13,266 nt of DNA from Bacteroidota bacterium (GTDB lineage: Bacteria; Bacteroidota; Bacteroidia; Flavobacteriales_D; JABDKJ01), in assembly GCA_027621335.1 (NCBI GenBank), contig JAQCAN010000042.1, positions 1-13,266 on the forward strand. The letters run 5' to 3'. The number at the start of each line of letters is the position of its first letter. Positions within the stretch are counted from its first letter, which is position 1. Made by a program: the position numbers and the translations under genes. The notes under the pieces are model-generated. The model did no database searches and was not told the origin of the DNA. It was given only the letters and a program-made list of their open reading frames with translations. Shown one piece after another: positions 1 to 6,328 of the stretch.

Positions 1-632
1 ATGGCCACCAAGTGTTTTGCGCAGGCTTCTAGGGTTGCACCCGTAGTGAGTACATCGTCTAGCAGCAAGATGCGTTTATGTTCAAGTCCTTGCACATGCA
101 TCGGGCCAAAGATATCAGCAACATTCTTGAAACGGGCATAGATACCGCTTCTTGTCTGGCTCGTTCTATGGCTATTCCGCTTTAGTGCATCAGGGCGAAT
201 GAGATAACCGTGATTCTCCATTCCCTTGGCAAGGACTTCGGCTTGGTTGTAGCCCCTTATTCGTTTTTTACGCGGGTGGATAGGCACGGGGATGACATAA
301 TCGATATCTCGGAACCTCTGACTGCTATGGAGTTCATTGGCCAAGATGGCACCAAGCATCATCCCGATTTCCTCATTGCCCTTGTATTTCAGTTCATGGA
401 GCATACGCTGGACCTTTCCAGACTTATGGAAGAACAGGAGGCTGGTGGCCGCTTTGAACGGGAAACGTCCAGCGAGACGTTGTTCAATGATATTTCCCTC
501 CTGATCGTGCATGCGTGTATATGGAAGATCCAGGTGACATAAAGTGCAGATCTCCTTCTCATTGCTCACGAGAGTGGCTTCACATCCAGCACAAATGCTG
601 GGGTAAAAGAGTTGGAGGATGGGCGCAATCAT
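1..632 (-). CDS. comF: ComF family protein (phosphoribosyltransferase-like), 3'-truncated by window edge
   Basis: About 210 codons are visible from an ATG at 632-630; the reading frame is open to base 1, so the C-terminus lies outside the window. The N-terminus holds a four-cysteine zinc-finger pattern (C14, C17, C29, C32). It is followed by a type I phosphoribosyltransferase fold with the motif RGYNQ (residues 126-130), the SHRTSQT segment (154-160) and the PRPP-binding loop DDVLTTGAT (192-200). This is the standard ComF/GntX architecture. In naturally transformable bacteria ComF helps bring single-stranded DNA into the cytoplasm; in many Bacteroidota its physiological role is untested. The visible length fits a family of roughly 220-240 residues. 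It is divergent from the coiled-coil gene at 746, with 113 bases between the two starts. The family call is firm; involvement in competence is inference. Confidence 0.93.
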   Translation of the reverse strand, partial: MIAPILQLFYPSICAGCEATLVSNEKEICTLCHLDLPYTRMHDQEGNIIEQRLAGRFPFKAATSLLFFHKSGKVQRMLHELKYKGNEEIGMMLGAILANELHSSQRFRDIDYVIPVPIHPRKKRIRGYNQAEVLAKGMENHGYLIRPDALKRNSHRTSQTRSGIYARFKNVADIFGPMHVQGLEHKRILLLDDVLTTGATLEACAKHLVA

Positions 633-745
633 CGGGGTGTTCGAATTTGTCTAATTTCGTCCTGAAAACCACGTGAGTAAAGCGATTCTAGCATACTACG
701 TTGGTCGTGTGAGATAACGTACTAATCGATAAATCTATCCATTCA

Positions 746-1672
746 ATGGTCACTTCAAACGATTCGACCGAAAAAAAGATCAAGCTGCTTCAGTACATCA
801 TCGGGGCGCTGTCTGTCTTGGTCATTATCCTTTTAGTCCTTCTTACACGGCAAACAAGTGAGAATACTGATCTGAGCGAGACCAATACGGAATTGTCCAT
901 TGAGCGGAATGACCTAGAAGAGGAACTCACCGCCATGATGAGTCAATACGATGCGCTAACGGTGGACAATGATGAGTTGACGGCTGAGATCATCCAGCAG
1001 AAGGAGGAGATTGCCCAACTCATGGAAAAGGTATCTAAGTTGAACAAGGATGACAAGAACCTTCGATGGGAGATCGACAAGTTGAAGAAGGAGGCTCGCA
1101 CCCTGAGGGATATCATGAAGGGCTACCTCTACACGATCGACTCTCTCAACCAACAGAATCAGAAGTTGACCAATGAGAATGTCACCTTGAGCGATAACCT
1201 GAGTACTGTTACCACTGAAAAAGATAGATTGGAGTCTACTGTGCAGAATCAGAACAGCGTCATCAAATCAGGAAGCGTCATTCCTGCCATGAATCTTGTG
1301 GCAAGTGGACTCAGAGTACGTTCTACAGGCAAGCAGGATGAGACCAATAGAGCTTCAAGGGCAGAGATGGTCAGAGCATGCTTCACCTTAGGCGAGAATA
1401 GGATCACCAGCGCAGGAGACAAAGCTGTCTACATGCGCATCATTAGCCCTGAAGGGGCCGTGCTGGAAGATGCGAATTCACCGAATGCTACATTCCGATA
1501 CGAGGGAGTGACTGGAAGATACAGTGCCAAGCGCGATTTCAGTTATGACAATAACCCTATGGATCTATGTGTGTTCTACACCGTTGGAGAGGAATTGAGC
1601 ACTGGGCAGTATATCGTTGAAGTGTATGAATCAGAGGCATTGATCGGTAAGACAAGCTTCGATCTGAGATAA
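746..1672 (+). CDS. Membrane-anchored coiled-coil protein with C-terminal beta-rich domain, function unknown
   Basis: This 308-residue protein starts at an ATG with an A/T-rich leader and no obvious Shine-Dalgarno. Residues 1-13 are short and charged, and 14-34 form one strong transmembrane helix. Residues about 36-173 are rich in Glu, Lys, Asn, Gln and Leu with heptad spacing, as in a long parallel coiled coil. Residues about 178-308 look like a compact beta-sandwich (alternating hydrophobic strands such as AVYMRIISPEG and QYIVEVYES) with two cysteines, C212 and C275. The topology suggests a short cytoplasmic N-terminus and a periplasmic rod carrying a globular tip. From memory, similar Bacteroidota proteins are annotated as hypothetical, or loosely as chromosome-partitioning proteins because of the coiled coil; that label is not supported here. 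It is transcribed alone, divergent from comF, and ends 25 bases before a strong terminator. No enzymatic motif is visible. It could be a structural envelope spacer. Confidence 0.85.
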   Translation: MVTSNDSTEKKIKLLQYIIGALSVLVIILLVLLTRQTSENTDLSETNTELSIERNDLEEELTAMMSQYDALTVDNDELTAEIIQQKEEIAQLMEKVSKLNKDDKNLRWEIDKLKKEARTLRDIMKGYLYTIDSLNQQNQKLTNENVTLSDNLSTVTTEKDRLESTVQNQNSVIKSGSVIPAMNLVASGLRVRSTGKQDETNRASRAEMVRACFTLGENRITSAGDKAVYMRIISPEGAVLEDANSPNATFRYEGVTGRYSAKRDFSYDNNPMDLCVFYTVGEELSTGQYIVEVYESEALIGKTSFDLR

Positions 1673-1697
1673 ACATCAACATTCCCATTGGAACTGG

Positions 1698-1730
1698 AAA
1701 GTCACATCCTTGGATGTGACTTTTTCTTTT
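1698..1730 (+). terminator. Rho-independent terminator of the coiled-coil gene
   Basis: The arms AAAGTCACATCC (1698-1709) and GGATGTGACTTT (1712-1723) are perfect inverted complements, giving an 11-12 bp stem with a tiny loop. A T-rich tract runs through 1721-1730. It lies 25 bases after the stop codon at 1670-1672, which is the expected place for an intrinsic terminator on the plus strand. Confidence 0.88.
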
Positions 1731-1748
1731 GGATCAGTCTAAAAGAGC

Positions 1749-1765
1749 AAGGTCCTAAGGACCTT
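1749..1765. repeat. Short perfect inverted repeat between the two terminators
   Basis: AAGGTCCT and AGGACCTT flank a single base, making a 17-base near-perfect palindrome. No T-run follows on the plus strand. On the minus strand a TTTT follows a few bases later, so it could be a weak auxiliary terminator for the oxidase operon. It could equally be a small protein-binding palindrome. Function is uncertain. Confidence 0.4.
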
Positions 1766-1774
1766 CGTTCATTC

Positions 1775-1820
1775 AAAAACCAAGACCGGACACGGACTCG
1801 TTCTGTGTTCGGTTTTTTTA
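1775..1820. terminator. Probable bidirectional terminator between convergent genes
   Basis: The arms 1785-1796 and 1802-1813 pair over 12 positions, including two G-U wobbles, around a five-base loop. T residues follow at 1814-1819 on the plus strand. On the other side, an A-run at 1775-1779 gives a T-run on the minus strand. It sits 24 bases beyond the end of the minus-strand operon (stop at 1844-1846), so it probably terminates the cytochrome-oxidase operon and backs up the plus-strand terminator. Confidence 0.75.
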
Positions 1821-1843
1821 ATGGGGTGTCCTAAGAAAGGGAA

Positions 1844-2098
1844 TCAGAAAAGGTCTGCGACCATGCCCCTGAGCTGATCCTTGAACACATAGGCCAAGAA
1901 TCCGAAGATGAGCAGGTATGGGAAGCCCATGAGATAGACGATGCCGGCATTGATGCCATTGCTGACTTGCGTCCCTTCCGCGGAGACATCGCTTTCTATC
2001 ACGGCTCTGCACATTGAGCATTGAGAGAACCCATCGATCTGGGTGCCTATGAAAAGTAGACCAATGGCTATGTAACGCAGGACTTTTGTCATACCCAT
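1844..2098 (-). CDS. Small CxxC membrane protein, last gene of the oxidase operon, function unknown
   Basis: This 84-residue protein begins six bases after the stop of the DUF420 gene. A second ATG two codons in (2092) is equally possible. Residues 6-25 form a hydrophobic signal-like segment ending in GFSQ. The motif CSMC (C27, C30) follows at once, then a short polar stretch. A second hydrophobic helix runs from about 52 to 73, and the protein ends FKDQLRGMVADLF. The residue before C27 is Gln, which does not match a lipobox, so signal peptidase I cleavage or an uncleaved anchor is more likely. Either way the CxxC would face the periplasm next to the membrane, where a thiol or copper/heme role in oxidase assembly is plausible. 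That role is inferred only from position after SCO and DUF420. I recall similar CSMC-containing small proteins at this place in other Bacteroidota, without a known function. Confidence 0.8.
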   Translation of the reverse strand: MGMTKVLRYIAIGLLFIGTQIDGFSQCSMCRAVIESDVSAEGTQVSNGINAGIVYLMGFPYLLIFGFLAYVFKDQLRGMVADLF

Positions 2099-2104
2099 AA
2101 GATA

Positions 2105-2626
2105 CTAGAATGCATAATAAGGCTGCAAGAACAGATACACCAGAACACCCGTAATGGTCACATAGAGCCAAACAGGGTACGTGAATCGCACCAATTTCTT
2201 GTGCTTATCGATGGCTCCTGTATATCCTCGATAGTAGGCGAGCAAGATGAAGGGTAGGGAAAGAGCTGCCAAAACAACGTGACTAATCAAGACAAAGTAA
2301 TAGAGGCTCTTGTATTCTCCTCCGTAGACCGTGTCTCCAGAGAAATAATGGAATACTACATAAGAGAGTAGAAAGATCAGACTGAAGAGCATGGCAGCCG
2401 TATTAAAGGTCTTATGCAGTCCTATCTTCTTGTTCTTGATGGACCATAGCGAGGCCAGAAGGAAAAGGGTGCAGCTGCCATTCAGGACGGCATGGAACCT
2501 AGGGGCGCCTGTCATCCATGATGGCATGTACTCGGCCTGCGGAAGCTCATGAAGGATGATGACCAGAATGTAGACTACCGCAGTGAAGGCCCAGATGCCC
2601 CAGATGATCCGCTTATCCTCCTTCAT
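2105..2626 (-). CDS. DUF420 membrane protein, CtaM/YozB-like oxidase assembly factor
   Basis: This 173-residue protein is almost entirely membrane-embedded, with about five helices (near 8-26, 46-62, 77-95, 108-130 and 148-168). Conserved-looking histidines at H26, H45, H71, H93 and H116 and the ending WLYVTITGVLVYLFLQPYY are typical of DUF420. The Firmicutes member CtaM (YozB family) is known to be needed for maturation of aa3-type terminal oxidase. Its start ATG overlaps the stop of the SCO gene by four bases (ATGA), so the two are translationally coupled. Context and family agree on a role in heme-copper oxidase biogenesis, perhaps in heme or copper handling through the histidines. The exact biochemical function of the family is unsettled. 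Confidence 0.88.
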   Translation of the reverse strand: MKEDKRIIWGIWAFTAVVYILVIILHELPQAEYMPSWMTGAPRFHAVLNGSCTLFLLASLWSIKNKKIGLHKTFNTAAMLFSLIFLLSYVVFHYFSGDTVYGGEYKSLYYFVLISHVVLAALSLPFILLAYYRGYTGAIDKHKKLVRFTYPVWLYVTITGVLVYLFLQPYYAF

Positions 2627-3324
2627 TTCTTCAGCCCTTTGCGCTCTTCACCGATGAGCATCTTGACATCTTCAGAGAGGTCTCTGATTTCGTCTGGACT
2701 CGTTCCGTCAAAATAGCCTCTGATGTGACCATCCTTATCGACCAGCACGAATTTCTCAGAGTGGAGGAAATTGCCTGCCAGTGCAAGGTCCTCTTGAGTG
2801 GTCAGGAAGAAACCATGCACCCCAAGGTCATAGATCTCTTCTTTTACACCAGTGGTCAAGGCCCATTGGTCGGTCTTCAACTCCATGTTTGTGATGTATT
2901 CACTCAGGATTTCAGGGGTGTCATATTCAGGATCCACTGAAATCGAGAGATAGCGGACTTCTTTGAAGTACTCTCCCTCCAGTAGCCAGATCAGGGTCTT
3001 CATCTGACGTGTCATCTTGGGACAGATGGTCCTGCAGGAGGTAAAGAAGAAGTCCACGACTGTGATATGGCCTTCTATGTAGCCACGATCCAATGAATCT
3101 CCATTCTGATCGATGAGTTGGAACTCAGGAATAGAATGCCAGATGGTATCCGACTGCATCTTTCCAGCTACTTCTTTTTGGACTACATCTACCGGATAGA
3201 AATAAGGCAAGGTCTTGAAACTATGCTCCATCTTACCAAAGAAGAGGATGAGGCAGGGAATCGCCAGAAGCAGAAAGAACAGGAATAACCGCTGTTTTGT
3301 CTTCGGTGTTTTCTCTATATCCAT
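2623..3324 (-). CDS. SCO1/SenC family copper chaperone for cytochrome c oxidase
   Basis: This 233-residue protein has an N-terminal membrane anchor at about 12-30 followed by a periplasmic thioredoxin-like domain. The SCO copper site is complete: CRTIC (C97 and C101, in FFFTSCRTICPKM) and the distal histidine H188 in NFLHSEKFVLVD. The neighbouring segment YLSISVDPEYDTPE (125-138) is also typical. SCO proteins bind copper and deliver electrons or copper to the CuA centre of oxidase subunit II. The start ATG directly abuts the TAA of subunit IV, and the 3' end overlaps the DUF420 start. Subunit II, the expected client, is not in the window. Confidence 0.95.
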   Translation of the reverse strand: MDIEKTPKTKQRLFLFFLLLAIPCLILFFGKMEHSFKTLPYFYPVDVVQKEVAGKMQSDTIWHSIPEFQLIDQNGDSLDRGYIEGHITVVDFFFTSCRTICPKMTRQMKTLIWLLEGEYFKEVRYLSISVDPEYDTPEILSEYITNMELKTDQWALTTGVKEEIYDLGVHGFFLTTQEDLALAGNFLHSEKFVLVDKDGHIRGYFDGTSPDEIRDLSEDVKMLIGEERKGLKK

Positions 3325-3702
3325 TTACCCTGCTTGGAACATGTCCAATACGTAGTTGGACTCTATGATAGCAATGAAGATGAGGTAAAGGATGAAAACA
3401 GCGTAAGGAATGAGAACGACATTGCGCAAGTTCTTTCGCTCATCGCCCAAGTGCATGAATGACAAAACAATGTATGCCGCTTTGACCAAAGTGAGGATGA
3501 TGAAGAGATACTTCACAATCTCCCATTTCAGTTGACCACTTTCTCTTGGCATGTTGGCCCCAATGGCCACTTCAATAGCCGTTATGACTGATAATAGCAC
3601 AGTGACCTTGAGTATCTTTTTTCGAATCTCCTTGCCATGAGCATCATCATGACGGTTATTGACAGCGTAGGATTCGTTAACAATGAGATCGTCTCTATCC
3701 AT
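3325..3702 (-). CDS. Cytochrome c oxidase subunit IV (prokaryotic type)
   Basis: I chose the ATG at 3702-3700, giving 125 residues, because it lies two bases after the stop of subunit III. A longer reading from 3762 would overlap the subunit III coding region by about 58 bases and adds an unlikely N-terminus. The protein has a charged N-terminal tail of about 28 residues and three helices (near 33-49, 61-85 and 93-113). The segment KAAYIVLSFMHLGDERKN (74-91) is the signature of the caa3/CyoD-like subunit IV family. This small subunit stabilises the oxidase complex in the inner membrane. It is directly followed by SCO. Confidence 0.9.
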   Translation of the reverse strand: MDRDDLIVNESYAVNNRHDDAHGKEIRKKILKVTVLLSVITAIEVAIGANMPRESGQLKWEIVKYLFIILTLVKAAYIVLSFMHLGDERKNLRNVVLIPYAVFILYLIFIAIIESNYVLDMFQAG

Positions 3703-3704
3703 GG

Positions 3705-4571
3705 TCACACGAGATAATAGAAGGTGAATACAAATACCCAGACAAGGTCTACAAAGTGCCAATAAAGGCCCGTCTTCTCGACCATTTCAAAATGACCTCT
3801 TTCATCATAGGCTCCTCTTCTGACTTGAAGGAGCACTAAGAGATTGATGATCACTCCACTGAATACGTGAAAGCCATGGAACCCAGTGATGAAGAAGAAG
3901 AAATTTGCATACTGAGGCGCATGAGGGGCATATTCATTCCTCAGCATATTGGCTCCGTGATAATAATCGGTCATCGTTCCCCAGATCTTCTCAGCAGCCG
4001 CTCCTTCGATCACCGTGTGCTCACCTTCACCGTATTTATTCTGAATCAACGTAAGGTGCTCGGGCATGACATATGTGCCATTCACCTCATGAAGATCTTC
4101 CTCCAAATGATCCAGATGATATACCTCACCGGATGTAGTCGTTATGAATCCCCCACCCCCATGGATGAAGTGGCTCCATTCCCAAACTTGGGATAACAAG
4201 AAGAACAAGCCTCCGATGACGGTCAGGGTCAACCACTTGATGATGTCCTTTTTATCCAAACGGTGACCAGCTTCTACTGCGAGGACCATTGTCACTGAGC
4301 TTACAATGAGGATGAAGGTCATCAATGCAACATAGATAAGAGGGAACCCATCACCTGCGAAAGGAAGGGATTGGAATACTTTTTCACCTACAGGCCAAGC
4401 CTCATAGGTGTGACGGATGAAGCCATAACCAATCAAAAGGCCACTGAATGTCAAGGCATCCGAGACCAAGAAGAGCCACATCATCAATTTTCCATAGCTC
4501 ACACTGAAGGGGGAACGCCCTCCTCCCCATAACTCAGTGGTGCTTACTGTATCGCCTGAATGCCCTGCCAT
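3705..4571 (-). CDS. Cytochrome c oxidase subunit III (second of two paralogues)
   Basis: This 288-residue protein belongs to the five-helix bacterial subunit III family. The conserved C-terminal half is clear: ITGFHGFHVFSG (228-239) and the closing block GLYWHFVDLVWVFVFTFYYLV (begins at 268). The N-terminal half holds helices near 27-52, 76-100 and 110-130. Between the third helix and GFHGFHV is an extra soluble loop of about 85 residues containing nine histidines, so the protein is much longer than a minimal CyoC (about 200 residues). Subunit III supports proton uptake and long-term stability of the oxidase. It follows the other subunit III gene by 25 bases and precedes subunit IV by two. 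Confidence 0.93.
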   Translation of the reverse strand: MAGHSGDTVSTTELWGGGRSPFSVSYGKLMMWLFLVSDALTFSGLLIGYGFIRHTYEAWPVGEKVFQSLPFAGDGFPLIYVALMTFILIVSSVTMVLAVEAGHRLDKKDIIKWLTLTVIGGLFFLLSQVWEWSHFIHGGGGFITTTSGEVYHLDHLEEDLHEVNGTYVMPEHLTLIQNKYGEGEHTVIEGAAAEKIWGTMTDYYHGANMLRNEYAPHAPQYANFFFFITGFHGFHVFSGVIINLLVLLQVRRGAYDERGHFEMVEKTGLYWHFVDLVWVFVFTFYYLV

Positions 4572-4596
4572 AATGGGTGATAAATTGGCTGCAAGT

Positions 4597-5343
4597 TTAA
4601 TGAATAAAATACAAAAAGAGCAGAAGATAAATCCATAAGAGATCCACGAAATGCCAATAAACGGCCCCTTGGCTCACCTTGAGCGAATTCCCACTGTTCA
4701 AGCGGCCCAGAAGGCTTAGGATTAGGAGATAAAGGATATACAGGATTCCTCCCCCTACGTGCAGTGCATGCAAACCTGTCAAGAACGTCATATAGGAACT
4801 GGCAGGATTCCTCATGGTCGCGATCTCCTGGTCGATCTGTTTGGTGCCCATAGGGTCATTAGGGTCATAATAATGGCCATCTCTGTATTCCACTATACGG
4901 CCGCTGCCCTGCTCTGTGATCACATAATCAAGGCCATATTCTCCTTTCAGGTTCTCTAGAAAGTCTCCGCGCATATAGAGACCATTGTCCACCATCTCTC
5001 CCCATCCTTGAAATTGGGAATAGACGAATGCTGACCCAAGGACGAGGCTGGTTAGAAGCATCATGGTGGTCAAGCGCTTATTATCTTTCTTGATGGCCCG
5101 AACGGCTATGAACATCGTGCCGCTGCTCAAGAGCATAAGGACTGTACTCACCCAAAAGGCACTCGGCAAGGTGATGTTCACCCAGAAAGGCGCCCCACCT
5201 CGCGAAACGATGTAGGCACTGGTCAGCCCAGAGAACATCATGATGATGCTCACAATGCCAACGACCAAGAGCATTTTCTTGGCTTTGACCATTTTAGGGT
5301 CCATTGAGTTAGAGGCTTGATTTTCCAAAGCGAGGGTATCCAT
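4597..5343 (-). CDS. Cytochrome c oxidase subunit III (first of two paralogues)
   Basis: The ATG at 5343-5341 gives 248 residues and starts 13 bases after the ctaB stop. An upstream ATG at 5382 would overlap ctaB by 26 bases and is less likely. Helices lie near 23-46, 63-83, 95-112, 185-212 and 226-247. The family blocks FLTGLHALHVGGG (187-199) and VYWHFVDLLWIYLL (228-241) match subunit III. A hydrophilic insertion of about 70 residues (114-183) separates helix 3 from the conserved second half, as in the downstream paralogue. Two consecutive subunit III genes are usual for Bacteroidota oxidase clusters. The two are clearly diverged, so this is not a recent duplication. Confidence 0.91.
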   Translation of the reverse strand: MDTLALENQASNSMDPKMVKAKKMLLVVGIVSIIMMFSGLTSAYIVSRGGAPFWVNITLPSAFWVSTVLMLLSSGTMFIAVRAIKKDNKRLTTMMLLTSLVLGSAFVYSQFQGWGEMVDNGLYMRGDFLENLKGEYGLDYVITEQGSGRIVEYRDGHYYDPNDPMGTKQIDQEIATMRNPASSYMTFLTGLHALHVGGGILYILYLLILSLLGRLNSGNSLKVSQGAVYWHFVDLLWIYLLLFLYFIH

Positions 5344-5356
5344 GATTAAATCGGGT

Positions 5357-6256
5357 TCAAAGTTTATCCAGAACGAAAACAATCTGAAGTATAGGTAGAT
5401 AGAAGAACGTGGTGAACATCAATTGCTTCGCTGACCTCAGATCCTGTTCTATATAGAATAGATAGGCCATATAGGTGAAAAAGCTGCTTAAGGCCACACC
5501 GACAACGGCCGAAATAGGACCTGTGATTTCCAATGCCCAAGGCAATATGCCCACGGGAATGAGGAAAAGCGAATACATGAGCACCAAGAAGGCAGATTGC
5601 TGATCTCTTCCGCCTTTAGATGGAAGCAAGCGAAAACCTGCCTTCTTATAGTCATCATCCAATACCCAAGCGATGGACCAGAAGTGAGGGAACTGCCAGA
5701 TGAACTGAATGGCGAACAGTGCCCCAGGCTCCAATCCGAACTCGCCTGTGGCCGCTATCCAGCCCAACATGGGAGGAATGGCGCCAGGAAAGGCCCCAAC
5801 GAAGACGGCCCAAGGCGTCTTCTTCTTCAATGGCGTATAGATGAAGGCATAGCTCACCAAGGCACTCAGACCTAGGATGAACGCATTGAAATTCGTGAAG
5901 ACGAGGAGGAGGAGCAGTCCAAGGGCTCCCACCACCGAACTGAAGACCAAAGCGGTCATAGGAGATAGACGCCCTGAGGGCAATGGCCTATCCTTTGTGC
6001 GCTCCATGAAGACGTCACTTTCCCTTTCAAAGTACTGGTTGAGACCGTTGCTTCCGCCCGTGACCATGAAGCCACCTATGAGTAAGGCAATGAAAGCACT
6101 CCATTCAATATGGCCCGGTCCAGTGGCCAGGACATACCCAAGGGCTGCAGAAATAACCACCAAAGTGGCCAGACGAAGTTTAAGTAAGGCTATGAGATCC
6201 TTGACCATTGAAGGGGACGCACTCTGTGATATGCTCAGCTCGTCTTGAGGTGCCAA
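5357..6256 (-). CDS. ctaB: Protoheme IX farnesyltransferase (heme O synthase)
   Basis: This polytopic membrane enzyme of the UbiA prenyltransferase family adds a farnesyl group from farnesyl diphosphate to heme b, making heme O. The first prenyl-diphosphate/Mg site is N73, E77 and D81 followed by MERTKDRPLPSGR; the usual first Asp is Glu here. The second is the cluster D200-D202 in VLDDDYKKAGFRLLP. YTPLKKKTPWA (140-150) and FIWQFPHFWSIAW are also family hallmarks. The open frame begins at a TTG (6256-6254), giving 299 residues. An ATG 16 codons inside (6208-6206) would give 283 and is a fair alternative, since the extra residues are low-complexity. It is the first gene of the oxidase operon, with a TAACTTTG promoter box 25 bases upstream of the TTG. 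A heme A synthase (CtaA) is not in the window. Confidence 0.94.
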   Translation of the reverse strand: MAPQDELSISQSASPSMVKDLIALLKLRLATLVVISAALGYVLATGPGHIEWSAFIALLIGGFMVTGGSNGLNQYFERESDVFMERTKDRPLPSGRLSPMTALVFSSVVGALGLLLLLVFTNFNAFILGLSALVSYAFIYTPLKKKTPWAVFVGAFPGAIPPMLGWIAATGEFGLEPGALFAIQFIWQFPHFWSIAWVLDDDYKKAGFRLLPSKGGRDQQSAFLVLMYSLFLIPVGILPWALEITGPISAVVGVALSSFFTYMAYLFYIEQDLRSAKQLMFTTFFYLPILQIVFVLDKL

Positions 6257-6281
6257 TGAAATAGATTTTCTTAAAGGACTG

Positions 6282-6289
6282 CAAAGTTA
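6282..6289 (-). promoter_or_regulatory. Putative -7 promoter element of the ctaB oxidase operon
   Basis: Read on the minus strand this is TAACTTTG, a full match to the Bacteroidota primary sigma factor -7 consensus TAnnTTTG. It lies in the 72-base gap between the Wzi-like gene and ctaB, 25 bases before the TTG start. No clear TTG-type -33 element is seen at the usual spacing; a TTTT lies about 25 bases upstream. Confidence 0.6.
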
Positions 6290-6328
6290 CGCATAGTGCT
6301 TCGCATGGGAGGGTAAAACCGAGTTCAC

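Noticed and set aside
210..542. Open frame of 110 codons on the plus strand
   Set aside because: It lies wholly antisense to the ComF coding region, which has clear zinc-finger and PRPP motifs. The product resembles no family.
633..745. Divergent promoter pair between comF and the coiled-coil gene
   Set aside because: Only degenerate matches to TAnnTTTG are present (for example TAATTTCG near 651 on the plus strand). A promoter must exist here, but I cannot place it with confidence.
1818..2171. Open frame of 117 codons on the minus strand overlapping the CxxC gene
   Set aside because: It is in another frame of the same DNA and covers both the CxxC gene and the end of DUF420. Its product is rich in Arg, His and Cys with no coherent hydrophobic segments and even reads into the terminator.
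3703..3762. N-terminal extension of subunit IV
   Set aside because: It would be read from within subunit III in a different frame. The ATG at 3702, two bases after the subunit III stop, gives the normal family N-terminus.
5344..5382. N-terminal extension of the first subunit III
   Set aside because: It overlaps the ctaB 3' end by 26 bases, while the ATG at 5343 gives an ordinary 13-base intergenic gap.
5877..6248. Plus-strand open frame of 123 codons inside ctaB
   Set aside because: It is antisense to a well-conserved enzyme and is Arg/Pro/Ser-rich, as expected of a shadow frame.
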